DNA from: Peribacillus frigoritolerans | Lineage (GTDB): Bacteria > Bacillota > Bacilli > Bacillales > DSM-1321 | Reading direction: 5' to 3' | Assembly: GCF_001636405.1 (NCBI RefSeq) | Contig: NZ_KV440950.1 | Location: forward strand, 302,001 to 366,000 | Length of the DNA stretch: 64,000 nt | In this document: positions 10,008-19,199 of the stretch, piece by piece | Layout: every line of letters begins with the position of its first letter | Numbering within the stretch: position 1 is the stretch's first letter | Translations under genes and position numbers: made by a program | Notes under the pieces: generated by a model | What the model was told of the DNA's origin: nothing | Databases searched by the model: none | What the model saw: only the letters and a program-made list of their open reading frames with translations

Positions 10008-11030
10008 GTGAGCAGGAAAGAATACATCAGCGATCGAATGTACAAGGCATCAACAGGGATAGCCAACGCTGTTTTGGTTACATTAGGGATCGGGTTATTG
10101 TTTGAATCCATAGGGGGATATTTAGGTTGGGAGGTCTTTCTGGCAATAGGCGGGGCCGCGAAGGTCTTGCTGGCACCAGCTTTAGGAGCAGGAATCGCCT
10201 ATCAGCTAGGAGGAAATTCATTAATTATCTTTAGCGCCATGGCTTCAAGTGCTGTTGGAGGTGCTGCCATTCACAAAACGGCTGAGGGTGCCTTCACGAT
10301 TGTTACGGGTCAACCGCTAAGTGCTGTCTTGGCAGCGGTGATTGCAACATATATAGGTAAGCGACTAATCGGCAAAACGAAGTTGGACATCATGGCCATC
10401 CCGATGGGAGCCGTTCTTGTCGGTGGAGTTTCGGGATATGGCCTGGCTCTTGTTACCACTCCGCTCCTAACATGGATAAGCAGTCAAACCACCGCTGCGG
10501 TCGAGGGTTCCCCATTAATCGGTTCCATGGTCATAGCCTTGGTATGGAGCATTTTATTGATGACACCGGCGTCTTCCGCCGCATTGGCGATCGCCCTGCA
10601 ATTGGATCCTGTTTCCAGTGCTGCAGCCCTAATCGGATGTACGGTTCAGTTTGTCGGGTTCACTGTCATGTCTTATAAAGATAATGATATGGGCGGGTTC
10701 CTGGCACAGATGGTCGTTACGCCAAAAGTTCAATTTCCTAACCTGATCAAAAAACCATTATATGTAGTTCCGCCTTTTGTGGCGGCAATCATCTGTGCGC
10801 CTATCGCTACCTTGGCATTCGATTTTCAAGTGCCGTATGAGCTTGGAGGCATGGGGTTAAGTTCAATGATTGCCCCGATTGCCATCATAACAGGTCAGGG
10901 GCTATACACGTTCTTGGTTTATGTGGCAGTGGGGATGGTATTGCCAGCTGTGATCACGCTTGCCTTACATCGCGTATTGAAGATGATGGGTAAAGTTAAG
11001 CCAGGCGATCTTCATTTGGAAGTTTCATAA
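10008..11030 (+). CDS. PTS transporter subunit IIC (PfoR-like family)
   Basis: A 340-residue, very hydrophobic protein with about ten membrane segments and Gly/Ala-rich helices (VLLAPALGAGIAYQLGGNS, SAMASSAVGGAAIHK). It resembles the PTS_EIIC_2 family (COG3641), often annotated PTS transporter subunit IIC or PfoR-like. The GTG at 10008 has AAGGAG 10 bases before it. No EIIA or EIIB gene is nearby, so a partner must be encoded elsewhere or the protein has another role. The upstream cre site supports a link to carbon supply. Substrate unknown. Confidence 0.7.
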   Translation: MSRKEYISDRMYKASTGIANAVLVTLGIGLLFESIGGYLGWEVFLAIGGAAKVLLAPALGAGIAYQLGGNSLIIFSAMASSAVGGAAIHKTAEGAFTIVTGQPLSAVLAAVIATYIGKRLIGKTKLDIMAIPMGAVLVGGVSGYGLALVTTPLLTWISSQTTAAVEGSPLIGSMVIALVWSILLMTPASSAALAIALQLDPVSSAAALIGCTVQFVGFTVMSYKDNDMGGFLAQMVVTPKVQFPNLIKKPLYVVPPFVAAIICAPIATLAFDFQVPYELGGMGLSSMIAPIAIITGQGLYTFLVYVAVGMVLPAVITLALHRVLKMMGKVKPGDLHLEVS

Positions 11031-11045
11031 TCAAATTTTTCTTGG

Positions 11046-11080
11046 AAACCAGCCTGGTTAAGGAACCGGGCTGGTTTTTA
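11046..11080 (+). terminator. Terminator after PTS IIC gene
   Basis: Stem AACCAGCC / GGCTGGTT with further inner pairing, followed by TTTTTATTT. Confidence 0.9.
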
Positions 11081-11140
11081 TTTATAAGGGGATTAGGGTA
11101 AAATGGGGAGGAAAGCATTTGCAAAGATAGGATGATATAG

Positions 11141-12340
11141 ATGGGAAAAGAAATCGATATAAAAGTGAAAGCTAAGTTCGTGAGTAAAATCAGCAAGGGT
11201 TTTCCCTTGATTGTTAAAGAGTCGATAGCCAATCTTAATGACCTTCAGGAAGAGGGGTCATTGGTGCGCTTGGTGGATGAGAACAACCGCTTTGTGGCAA
11301 AAGGATATTATGGCATACAGAATAAGGGCTATGGCTGGATATTGACCCGAAGAGAGAATGAAAAGATCGATCAATCCTTCTTTAACGGAAAAATCCAGGC
11401 TGCATATGAATTCCGAAAGTCTTTTTTTGAAGATGGGGAGACTTCTGCTTTCCGCTTGTTTAATGGGGAAGGTGATGGAATTGGCGGTTTAATCATTGAT
11501 CATTATGATGGCCATTATGTCATTAGCTGGTATAGCAAAGGAATATATTCCTTTAAGGACTACATCATTAAGGCATTGCAGGAAACGGTCGAGGTCAAAT
11601 CGATTTATCAGAAGAAACGCTTTGATACAAAGGGACAGTACGTGGAGGAAGACGATTTTGTCATGGGCGAACAGCCGGAATTTCCGCTTCTTGTAAAGGA
11701 AAATGGAGTCCATTTTGCTGTTTATCTGAATGATGGCGCAATGGTCGGTGTCTTCCTTGATCAACGCGATGTCAGAAGGAAAATCCGCGATGAATACGCA
11801 AAAGGGAAAACGGTTTTGAATATGTTCTCCTATACGGGGGCATTCTCCGTGTTTGCCGCTTTAGGCGGTGCTGTTAAAACAACGAGTGTCGACCTGGCGA
11901 ATCGAAGTTTACCAAAGACGATCGAGCAGTTCAGTGTGAATGGGATAGATCCTGAAGCTCACAATATCGTGGTGATGGATGTTTTCAAGTATTTTAAATA
12001 TGCGGTGAAGAAAGCCTTGAAATTTGAAATGGTCATCCTTGATCCGCCTAGCTTTGCCAAATCGAAGAAGTTTACTTTCAGTGCCGGAAAAGACTATACG
12101 AATCTACTGAAGGATACCATTTCCATTACTGAAGACAACGGGGTCATTATCGCCTCGACTAATTGCAGTACGTTCGACATGAAAAAATTCAAGAACTTCA
12201 TTGATGTTGCTTTCAGGGAAATGAATGGAAAGTATGAGATCATGGAACAATTCTCATTGCCGGCTGATTTTAAAACAATTCCTGAGTATAAGGAAGGGAA
12301 TTATTTAAAAGTAGTCTTCATTAAGAAAATTAAAGGATAA
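11141..12340 (+). CDS. Class I SAM-dependent rRNA methyltransferase (RlmI/YwbD-like)
   Basis: A 399-residue protein: N-terminal PUA-like RNA-binding domain (residues ~1-80), a middle domain, then a Rossmann methyltransferase. Motifs are NMFSYTGAFSVFAALGGA (SAM binding) and the catalytic-loop ILDPPSFAKSKK. This domain order is that of the RlmI family of 23S rRNA cytosine-5 methyltransferases, and of B. subtilis YwbD. Which rRNA base it modifies cannot be read from sequence. It is a single-gene unit with its own terminator. Confidence 0.8.
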   Translation: MGKEIDIKVKAKFVSKISKGFPLIVKESIANLNDLQEEGSLVRLVDENNRFVAKGYYGIQNKGYGWILTRRENEKIDQSFFNGKIQAAYEFRKSFFEDGETSAFRLFNGEGDGIGGLIIDHYDGHYVISWYSKGIYSFKDYIIKALQETVEVKSIYQKKRFDTKGQYVEEDDFVMGEQPEFPLLVKENGVHFAVYLNDGAMVGVFLDQRDVRRKIRDEYAKGKTVLNMFSYTGAFSVFAALGGAVKTTSVDLANRSLPKTIEQFSVNGIDPEAHNIVVMDVFKYFKYAVKKALKFEMVILDPPSFAKSKKFTFSAGKDYTNLLKDTISITEDNGVIIASTNCSTFDMKKFKNFIDVAFREMNGKYEIMEQFSLPADFKTIPEYKEGNYLKVVFIKKIKG

Positions 12341-12341
12341 G

Positions 12342-12384
12342 AAAAGGCGTCCACAGTTCAAGCAGAACTGTGAATGCCTTTTTT
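12342..12384 (+). terminator. Terminator after the methyltransferase gene
   Basis: An interrupted stem, AAAAGGCGTCCACAGTTC pairing with GAACTGTGAATGCCTTTT, with a U tail. Confidence 0.85.
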
Positions 12385-12424
12385 ATAATGTAAATGTTTC
12401 ATGTGGAACGATTGGACATTAGAT

Positions 12425-13096
12425 TCACTGGATAGGCCGTTCACTTTCCAAACCTCTCGATACATGAAAGGAAGGTTTCCTACGAATGCTGTTAGCGATG
12501 CAAAACTGGGCTGCATAGTAGGTAAGCATGATCAGTGGACCTGAAAAGGCAACATCATCGATAAACTTGTTCCAAGATAAAATGGAGTCGGAAATCATGA
12601 AGAGGAGCCCGCCGATGATTGCGGCCGCATTTCCGGTCATGAATGCTGCCCAGCCCATAAGGGAGATGACCGTTACATAGCAAATCACAGGGATGATGAG
12701 GTTATGTTCACCTTTTTCGATTAACGAAGGTACAATTTCACGGCTAATCCAAGTGGAGTAAATGCTAATCGGAAGAATCGTCGCAAATCGGAGCCATGAA
12801 AAGTTCCATCGTCCAAAGAATGCCGAAATATAGAAAAGGTGGCCGATCAAGAAGGCGGAAAGCCCGATGACGAACCAAATCAATAAACCATCTCCAAGCA
12901 TGCAAAAGAATAAACCAAGAAGGATTAAGGATTGGTAAAGACCCCGTCTTCCTACATTAGTGCGGGCGTAGAGCAGAATCAATAACATAGGGAGTACCTT
13001 GAACAGTATTTTGATGATCAAAGGCTCTTCCGGTATAAGAAAAATATAGGATAGTCCCGTGATAAGGATTGCCGCAGGTAAGCATTTCATTAACAT
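12425..13096 (-). CDS. Lysoplasmalogenase, YhhN/TMEM86 family membrane protein
   Basis: A 223-residue protein with about eight membrane helices and the family pattern LGDGLLIW followed by FLIGHLFYISAFF, plus SDSILSWNKF late in the sequence. The YhhN/TMEM86 family includes lysoplasmalogenases, which cleave vinyl-ether lysophospholipids. Whether this organism has such lipids is unknown, so the catalytic role is by family only. AGGAGGGG precedes the ATG at 13096. It stands alone, convergent with the upstream methyltransferase gene. Confidence 0.7.
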   Translation of the reverse strand: MLMKCLPAAILITGLSYIFLIPEEPLIIKILFKVLPMLLILLYARTNVGRRGLYQSLILLGLFFCMLGDGLLIWFVIGLSAFLIGHLFYISAFFGRWNFSWLRFATILPISIYSTWISREIVPSLIEKGEHNLIIPVICYVTVISLMGWAAFMTGNAAAIIGGLLFMISDSILSWNKFIDDVAFSGPLIMLTYYAAQFCIANSIRRKPSFHVSRGLESERPIQ

Positions 13097-13184
13097 TACA
13101 TCCCCTCCTTCAATCTTTAATTCTATTCAAGGGGAAGGAACCCCTTGTCAATGAAAGAACTGTTTGAAGGAAAGTCGTGAAAAT

Positions 13185-13219
13185 GAAAAAACTGACCCCT
13201 GTTTTAACCAGGGGCCAGT
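13185..13219 (-). terminator. Terminator of the symporter gene (minus strand)
   Basis: Read on the minus strand, ACTGGCCCCTG / CAGGGGTCAGT forms a stem followed by TTTTTTC. Confidence 0.9.
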
Positions 13220-13231
13220 CAGTCATAAGAA

Positions 13232-14500
13232 TCATACGGCTGAGTTTTCTTTAACGAAAGCTTGTTTTAACCAGTTTTTCCCCTCAACAAGCCTTGTGAC
13301 AAGCATGGCACAAACCGTGTTTCCTGTTGAGTTAAGCAATGTAGCGGGAGCATCGATGATCGTGGATATAACGGCAATGATAGGCAGGACTTCCACAGGG
13401 AAGCCGAATACGCTAAGAATCAACATTTCCCCAATCATGCCTCCCCCAGGAATGGCACCCATAACAGCTCCAACCAAAAAGGCAACAGCAAGTATACTTA
13501 AAATGCTTGAAATGCTTGTCATATCCTTTCCAAATAAGCTGAATAGGAAAACGATTTTCAATACACCGCCGAATACCGAACCATCTTTATGAGTGTTGGC
13601 TCCGAGTGGGATGACAGTCTCCGCTATATCCTTAGGCACGCCCATTTTCTTGACTGATTCCAGATTGACTGGAATGGACGCGGCACTTGAACAAGTTGCG
13701 ATCGCTGTAATGGAGGGTGTCAGGGCATTTTTCCAAAATAGTTTAACTCCATCTTTCCCGCCGGCGATAAAGGCATACAAAGTGAAGAAGCCAAAATAAT
13801 AAATCAAGGCCAAGACTAGATAAAGAATGAAAGTGCGAGCATAGCCTTCTAAAATCTGCGGCCCAAGCTGCCCGATAATCGCCGCAAAATAAGCACCAAG
13901 TCCAATTGGCGCATAGTACATGACGATTTTGACGACCTTCATCATGACAGCTGTACCTGCTGTCAAAAATTCAGTAATCGGTCTTGCTTTCTCACCGACC
14001 AGTGCAGTGGAAAGTCCGATTAATACTGAGAAAACGATAAGCTGAAGCATATTGCTTCTGGAGAACAGTTCTGGAAAGTCGGAAACGGTTACAGTGCTGA
14101 CCAGTTGACTGAAGAAAGAAACTTCTTCGATGGCCTCTTCAGGGGAACTATTTTCCATCAGTTCTTTAATGGCTGTCGTATCTGTGCCCTCCAACGGATT
14201 GACGATGGTTGTCCCAATAAATCCAATGACGGCAGCTAAAGCGGCTGTTGTCAGGAAAACGAGAACGATACTTCCCATGATTTTTCCGAGACGCTTCATT
14301 CCGCTCATATTGGCAATCGCTGAAGCTATGCTGAAAAATACCAATGGCACGATGATCGTGAACATCAGATTTAAGAATAAGTCCCCTAGCGGCTGTATGA
14401 CCGAGGTTTTCTCCCCGAAAACCACGCCCGCTATCCCACCGATAATGATCGCAGTGAGCAGTATTAAAGAGGATCGATAGTTTTTGATAAAGCTCTTCAT
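13232..14500 (-). CDS. Dicarboxylate/amino acid:cation symporter (DAACS family)
   Basis: A 422-residue transporter of the GltP/DctA/SstT superfamily. Visible family features include MFTIIVPLVFFSIASAIANM early, the serine-rich reentrant loop TCSSAASIPVNLESVKKMG, ETVIPLGANTHKDGS and a C-terminal IIDAPATLLNSTGNTV. It would bring in dicarboxylates or acidic or neutral amino acids with sodium or protons. The substrate cannot be assigned. AAAGGACTG precedes the start. Single gene with its own terminator. Confidence 0.85.
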   Translation of the reverse strand: MKSFIKNYRSSLILLTAIIIGGIAGVVFGEKTSVIQPLGDLFLNLMFTIIVPLVFFSIASAIANMSGMKRLGKIMGSIVLVFLTTAALAAVIGFIGTTIVNPLEGTDTTAIKELMENSSPEEAIEEVSFFSQLVSTVTVSDFPELFSRSNMLQLIVFSVLIGLSTALVGEKARPITEFLTAGTAVMMKVVKIVMYYAPIGLGAYFAAIIGQLGPQILEGYARTFILYLVLALIYYFGFFTLYAFIAGGKDGVKLFWKNALTPSITAIATCSSAASIPVNLESVKKMGVPKDIAETVIPLGANTHKDGSVFGGVLKIVFLFSLFGKDMTSISSILSILAVAFLVGAVMGAIPGGGMIGEMLILSVFGFPVEVLPIIAVISTIIDAPATLLNSTGNTVCAMLVTRLVEGKNWLKQAFVKENSAV

Positions 14501-14666
14501 TTAAATTCAGTCCTTTCAGGATGAAGATATCAATAAAAATATACTTCATTATCAACTCTAAAATCGGGTTTGACAATATTTTTTTATAGGAAGGAATGTT
14601 AAAAGAATAAAGGCAATAAATAATAATGGGGGATGGATGGTGAAAATATCGAGAAGGAGGGATAGA

Positions 14667-15473
14667 ATGGCATTTGTTGAGGTGGAAGAAGGCGTTCGGT
14701 TATTTTATGAAGAAAAGGGCCAGGGGAGACCGATTATCTTTATCCATGGTGTGTGGATGAGCAGTCGGTTCTTTAAAAGTCAGCTGCCGTACTTTTCAGG
14801 AAAATATAGAACGATATTGCTTGATTTAAGAAGTCATGGCCAGTCAAATCATGTACATTACGGAAATACGGTCTCCGTTTATGCAAAAGATCTTCATGCG
14901 TTCATAGGTGAACTGGGATTAAAGGATGTCATACTTGTAGGCTGGTCGATGGGGGCATTTGTCGTTTGGGATTATCTTAAGCAATTCGGTGAGGGAAATA
15001 TTCATTCAACTGTGATCGTGGATGAATTGGCCTCTGATTTTAAGTGGCCCGATTTTCATATCGGTGCATTTGATATGGAAACGTTGATTGCCTTCATGAC
15101 AGAAATTCAAACGAATCGTACCCCGTTTCTGCAAAAATTCCTTGCTTCCATGTTCAACAATGAATTATCTGCAGAGGATGCAGGCTGGATGCTTGGGGAA
15201 GTGACCAGAATGCCGGAATCCATTGCTGGCAGCATTCTATTTGACCAATCGATTGTGGACTATCGTGACTTCTTGCCAGCAATCAATGTACCTACACTTC
15301 TCTGTTTTGGAAGGCATGAAAAAGTCATTCCTGTAGCAGCTGGGGAACATTTGCATAAAAACATTCCGAATTCCAAACTAGTAATCTTTGAAGATAGTTG
15401 CCATTGTCCGTTCATGGAAGAAAGCGATTTGTTTAATGAAACCGTGAATTGCTTCATTCAAAAGGGAGTATAG
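14667..15473 (+). CDS. Alpha/beta hydrolase
   Basis: A 268-residue alpha/beta hydrolase. It has the oxyanion-hole motif IFIHGVW, the nucleophile elbow GWSMGA (Ser), a late acid in CFGRHEKVIP context and the catalytic-type His in SCHCPFMEE. The ATG at 14667 is preferred over the ATG at 14637 because GAAGGAGGGATAG lies just before it. Its substrate is unknown; peroxidases without metal, esterases and lactonases share this fold. It is a lone gene. Confidence 0.8.
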   Translation: MAFVEVEEGVRLFYEEKGQGRPIIFIHGVWMSSRFFKSQLPYFSGKYRTILLDLRSHGQSNHVHYGNTVSVYAKDLHAFIGELGLKDVILVGWSMGAFVVWDYLKQFGEGNIHSTVIVDELASDFKWPDFHIGAFDMETLIAFMTEIQTNRTPFLQKFLASMFNNELSAEDAGWMLGEVTRMPESIAGSILFDQSIVDYRDFLPAINVPTLLCFGRHEKVIPVAAGEHLHKNIPNSKLVIFEDSCHCPFMEESDLFNETVNCFIQKGV

Positions 15474-15487
15474 TCATACAGGATAGG

Positions 15488-15525
15488 AAAAGGGGGATGC
15501 AGTGACCGTGTCTGCACTCCTTTTA
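15488..15525 (+). terminator. Probable terminator after the hydrolase gene
   Basis: Imperfect stem AAAAGGGGGATGCAG / CTGCACTCCTTTT with T-rich 3' side. The following bases up to 15755 are AT-rich with no recognisable feature. Confidence 0.6.
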
Positions 15526-15755
15526 ATTATGGATATAATTGAATTTTCTTCTAACTAAATGGTTTCGGCATGGAATAAGGGGAATACTGGTATTAGAAGA
15601 TAGTAGTGAAAGGTTAATGGAATTGATAAATTAAATAGGTAATATTTATATATCCTTTTCATAGGAATTGGGCTATTATGAGGTGGATTTAAATTGGTGT
15701 GATCATTTATCTGTTATTGAGCGAAACTCATGCAGGAAGTAATGGAGAGGATAAA

Positions 15756-16511
15756 ATGGATGATCGTTTACCATACAATGAAATTATAGATGTATGTTTA
15801 CTTGCGGGGAAAATCATGCTTCAGAACGGAGCGGAAACATCAAGGGTGGAAGATACGATGGTTAGAATCGCTGCAGCGTTTGGGTGCGGTGAATCACACA
15901 GTTTTTCAACCCCTACAGGAATTATTTTTTCGCTGGATGGCATGCACCCAGCTTCAAAATTGATCCGGGTTTCCCAACGATCTACAGATTTACATAAGGT
16001 AACGCTGGTTAACAGTATATCCCGAAGCATTTCCAACAAGGAAATGTCACCTGAGGAAGCATATATACGGTTAAAACAAATCGAAAAGGCCGGGATGGGG
16101 TATCCCATGTGGGTGCAGGTCTTTGCTGCATTTATAGCGAGCGGCTGCTTTTTAATCATGTTCCAAGGACAGTGGAGTGATTTCATCTGGTCCTGCATAG
16201 CTGGAGCAATGGGATTCTCATGCCTGCTTTATTTGCACTGGTTACTGGAAGTCCGTTTTTTTGCTGAATTCATCGCCTCTTTAGTCGTAGGATTAGTAGC
16301 TATGTTCTTTGTCCAGATTGGAGTAGGGAGTAATTTGGACACGATAATCATCGGAGCGGTGATGCCGCTTGTGCCAGGGCTATTAATAACGAATGCAGCC
16401 AGGGATTTAATTGCAGGGCATTTGGTTTCGGGTCTATCCAAGGGTGCTGATGCAGGTTTGACTGCTTTAGCCATTGGGGCAGGAATATCGGCCGCGTTTG
16501 TTTTCTTATGA
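15756..16511 (+). CDS. Threonine/serine exporter, N-terminal half (YjjP/ThrE family)
   Basis: A 251-residue protein: a soluble N-terminal domain (YNEIIDVCLLAGKIMLQNGAETSRVEDTM, the ThrE/DUF1212 signature; FSTPTGIIFSL) followed by about five membrane helices. In Corynebacterium ThrE one polypeptide exports threonine and serine; in many Firmicutes the function is split in two genes, as here. I chose the ATG at 15756 because GGAGAGG precedes it. The second half starts 16 bases after its stop. Confidence 0.8.
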   Translation: MDDRLPYNEIIDVCLLAGKIMLQNGAETSRVEDTMVRIAAAFGCGESHSFSTPTGIIFSLDGMHPASKLIRVSQRSTDLHKVTLVNSISRSISNKEMSPEEAYIRLKQIEKAGMGYPMWVQVFAAFIASGCFLIMFQGQWSDFIWSCIAGAMGFSCLLYLHWLLEVRFFAEFIASLVVGLVAMFFVQIGVGSNLDTIIIGAVMPLVPGLLITNAARDLIAGHLVSGLSKGADAGLTALAIGAGISAAFVFL

Positions 16512-16527
16512 TTTTAGGGGAGGAAGA

Positions 16528-16977
16528 ATGATGATTGCACAGCTTATTACAAGTTTCATTGCCTCAGCCGCCTTTGGTGTCATCTTCAATGTACCAAAGA
16601 ATTCATTGTTTCAATGTGGTTTCGTAGGGATGTTGGGGTGGATCTTATACTTTGCTCTGGTTGAAAATGAGATAAACAGCATCATTGCAACATTAGCGTC
16701 TGCATTTATCGTTGCGGTCATCAGCCAGTATTTCGCTAAAAGGTATAAAACGCCGATCACGATTTTTAATGTATCGGGAATCATCCCCCTCGTCCCTGGA
16801 GGTTTATCGTATGATGCGATGAAGCACTTTGTCGGAAATGATTTTTATGTCGCCGTTCAGCTGGCAGCCAAAGTTTTCATGCTGGCTGGTGCCATTGCGA
16901 TGGGACTGATCTTTGCAGAAGTCATGAACCAGTTAGTAACTAAGTACAATAGAAGGAAGGTAAGATTGAGAAGTTAA
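16528..16977 (+). CDS. Threonine/serine exporter, C-terminal half (YjjB/DUF3815 family)
   Basis: A 149-residue membrane protein with about five helices. It shows the family stretch FNVSGIIPLVPGGLSYDAM and matches ThrE_2 (DUF3815). It is expected to work with the preceding gene as a two-part amino acid exporter. AGGGGAGG lies just before the ATG at 16528, and a strong terminator follows, so the two genes form a complete operon. Confidence 0.8.
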   Translation: MMIAQLITSFIASAAFGVIFNVPKNSLFQCGFVGMLGWILYFALVENEINSIIATLASAFIVAVISQYFAKRYKTPITIFNVSGIIPLVPGGLSYDAMKHFVGNDFYVAVQLAAKVFMLAGAIAMGLIFAEVMNQLVTKYNRRKVRLRS

Positions 16978-17010
16978 CGGGAATCTTCCTGATGAGTATG
17001 TTCTGAATAA

Positions 17011-17055
17011 AGAGAAAGGAGAGCAGGCCGAAGCCTGCTCTCCTTTCTCTTTTTG
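17011..17055. terminator. Bidirectional terminator between yjjB-like and actP
   Basis: A 16 bp perfect stem GAGAAAGGAGAGCAGG / CCTGCTCTCCTTTCTC with T-rich flanks on both sides (TCTTTTT on plus, TCTTTATT on minus). It lies between convergent genes. Confidence 0.9.
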
Positions 17056-17082
17056 ATATTTTAAAATAATAATGAATCTAGT

Positions 17083-18621
17083 TTATATAGGATCTTTCAT
17101 CCCAGTGTTGGCAGTAACCAAAATTTCGTCGAATTTTTTGGCATCAGCTTTCTTGCTTGACAGAAGTGTTCCGGCGATGGCTGCGATAAAACCAATCGGG
17201 ATGGAGATGATGCCTGGGTTGGCAAGTGGGAATAATGGTTCCCCAACGAATATTGCCGCTCCCTCCACCGGAGACCAGACATTGGGACTTAGGAATACAA
17301 GCAATAAAGAACTGACCAGTCCAACTAACATGCCTGTTACAGCCCCAGTCGTGTTAAAACGTTTCCAGAATACCGTAAAGACAATGATGGGCAGATTGGC
17401 ACTGGCAGCGACGGCAAAGGCGAGTGAAACAAGGAAGGCGACATTCATGTTTTGGGCAAATAAGGCCAGGATGATGGAAAGGATGGATACTCCGATGGAT
17501 GCCCAACGAGCAGCAACGACTTGTTCTTTGTCGGTGGCTTGACCTTTCCGGATGATGTGGCCATAGAAGTCATGGGCAAAAGCAGATGCTGCCGATAGAA
17601 CGAGACCTGCCACAACCGCTAAAATGGTAGCGAAAGCAACTGCAGAGACAAAGGCGAACAGGAAGTCTCCCCCAATGGCTTCTGCAAGCAGCGGAGCAGC
17701 CATATTGCCAGCCGCATTCGCGGCTATGATCTTGTCATAACCAACAAAGGCTGCCGCTCCAAAGCCGAGGAAAATGGTCATTATATAAAAGATGCCAATG
17801 ATCCAAGTGGCATATACCACGGACTTTCGGGCTGTGATGGCGTCTTTCACCGTAAAGAAACGGATGAGAATGTGAGGTAGTCCAGCCGTACCGAGTACAA
17901 GCGCTAAATTAAGGGATAATGTATCCAAAGGATCCTTGAATTTATTACCGGGGTTAAGGAAATCCCCGCCCAAAGGGGTGGCTGTTTTCATCTGCCTGAA
18001 CATCTCGACCACGCTAAAGTCGAATTTCGCCAACACGATGATCGAGATGATGAATGTACCTGCCATCAATAAAACGGCTTTAACGATTTGGACCCAACTG
18101 GTGGCCGTCATACCGCCGAATACGACGTATACGGTCATTAAAATACCTACAATGATGACGGAGTAAAGATAATCAATTCCAAGTAAGAGTTTTATAAGGG
18201 CACCTGCACCGACTAATTGGGCGATCATATAAAAGGTTGAAATCGAAATGGTGTTAAGGGCAGCAACACCGCGTACTTTCTTTTCATTGAAACGGGCAGC
18301 GATCATGTCCGCCAATGTGTACTTGCCGAGGTTACGAAGCGGTTCGGCCACGATATAAAGAACGACCAGGTACGCAACCAGAAAACCTATGCTATAGAAA
18401 AAACCATCAAATCCAGAGAGTGCGACCATGCCGGCTATTCCCAAAAATGAGGCGGCGGACATATAATCTCCCGCAATGGCCCAGCCATTCTGCCAGCCAG
18501 TGAGGCTGCTGTCCGCCGTATAAAAGTCCGCGGTCGTTTTGGTGCGCCGTGAAGCAAAATAGGTAATGACCAATGTTAGTCCGACAATGATAAGAAATAA
18601 TATAAAAGCAAGAATATTCAT
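17083..18621 (-). CDS. actP: Cation/acetate symporter ActP (sodium:solute symporter family)
   Basis: A 512-residue member of the sodium:solute symporter family with about 13 membrane helices. Typical stretches are DFYTADSSLTGWQNGWAIAGDYMSAASFLG near the N-terminus (broken here for length reasons only) and GTAGLPHILIRFFTVKD. This is the ActP/YwcA/MctC group, which imports acetate or other short monocarboxylates. The partner DUF485 gene lies 14 bases upstream, the usual pairing. AAGGTG precedes the ATG. Confidence 0.85.
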   Translation of the reverse strand: MNILAFILFLIIVGLTLVITYFASRRTKTTADFYTADSSLTGWQNGWAIAGDYMSAASFLGIAGMVALSGFDGFFYSIGFLVAYLVVLYIVAEPLRNLGKYTLADMIAARFNEKKVRGVAALNTISISTFYMIAQLVGAGALIKLLLGIDYLYSVIIVGILMTVYVVFGGMTATSWVQIVKAVLLMAGTFIISIIVLAKFDFSVVEMFRQMKTATPLGGDFLNPGNKFKDPLDTLSLNLALVLGTAGLPHILIRFFTVKDAITARKSVVYATWIIGIFYIMTIFLGFGAAAFVGYDKIIAANAAGNMAAPLLAEAIGGDFLFAFVSAVAFATILAVVAGLVLSAASAFAHDFYGHIIRKGQATDKEQVVAARWASIGVSILSIILALFAQNMNVAFLVSLAFAVAASANLPIIVFTVFWKRFNTTGAVTGMLVGLVSSLLLVFLSPNVWSPVEGAAIFVGEPLFPLANPGIISIPIGFIAAIAGTLLSSKKADAKKFDEILVTANTGMKDPI

Positions 18622-18635
18622 TGTGAATTCACCTT

Positions 18636-18974
18636 TTATCCTTTCGCTTCTTTAACGATTTTTTCTACTAATTGGTCAAATGTCGCAGCTTTTCTGGAAT
18701 AGAGGATACATAAAGTCCAGGTCATGATAAATTGGGCGAAGGCAAAAATCCAGGCCCAGCTGATTGCCCCGAAAGCAATTGAGTTAAGAACTTTAGAATA
18801 GGAAGTTAGTATGGGTAGGGTGAAATAAAAGACCATGAAAAAGATGGATAGCGGGACGATGAAATTGCGTTTTTTCCTTAAGAGTTCTTGAAAAGATTGT
18901 GATTGGACGATCTTGGTGTAGTCCGTGGAAGCGCTTACCTCGGTTTCCTTAGCGATTGAATCGTTTGATGCCAA
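18636..18974 (-). CDS. DUF485 small membrane protein (YjcH/YwcB-like)
   Basis: A 112-residue protein with two membrane helices (VPLSIFFMVFYFTLPILTSY; ISWAWIFAFAQFIMTWTLCI) and the DUF485 pattern LLRKKRNFIVPL. It is the constant partner of ActP-type symporters and is likely a subunit or assembly factor. The start is TTG at 18974, with GGGGGA 6 bases before it. It is transcribed with actP. Confidence 0.85.
   Translation of the reverse strand: MASNDSIAKETEVSASTDYTKIVQSQSFQELLRKKRNFIVPLSIFFMVFYFTLPILTSYSKVLNSIAFGAISWAWIFAFAQFIMTWTLCILYSRKAATFDQLVEKIVKEAKG
18926..18939 (-). promoter_or_regulatory. Possible cre site inside the 5' end of the DUF485-actP operon
   Basis: GGTAAGCGCTTCCA on the minus strand matches the cre consensus at 12 of 14 positions. 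It falls about 12 codons into the first gene, a position from which CcpA roadblock repression is known in Bacillus. Confidence 0.4.
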
Positions 18975-19132
18975 GTTGGTTCCCCCTTCATCATTATTGA
19001 TTTGGTTTTCATTACCAATTTACGATAACAGTATCAGTATATATTTTTCAGAATATATTGTAAATTTAAATGCTGAAATTAAAGTTTTTTTCGTTCGACA
19101 TAGTTTTTTCTTTTTACGCACAAGCAAAACCA

Positions 19133-19164
19133 TTAAGGAAAAGTTAAGCTTCTTTCACGATACT
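19133..19164 (+). promoter_or_regulatory. Activator-type promoter: TTAAG-N6-TTAAG plus -10 box
   Basis: TTAAG at 19133-19137 and again at 19144-19148 gives an 11 bp direct repeat. GATACT, a plausible -10 box, follows after exactly 10 bases at 19159-19164. The repeat covers the -35 position. The same layout occurs at 24098-24129. This arrangement is typical of OmpR/PhoB-family response regulator sites. Confidence 0.65.
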
Positions 19165-19199
19165 GGTTTCAACGAAGGAAACCTGAAAGGAGAAAAGTG

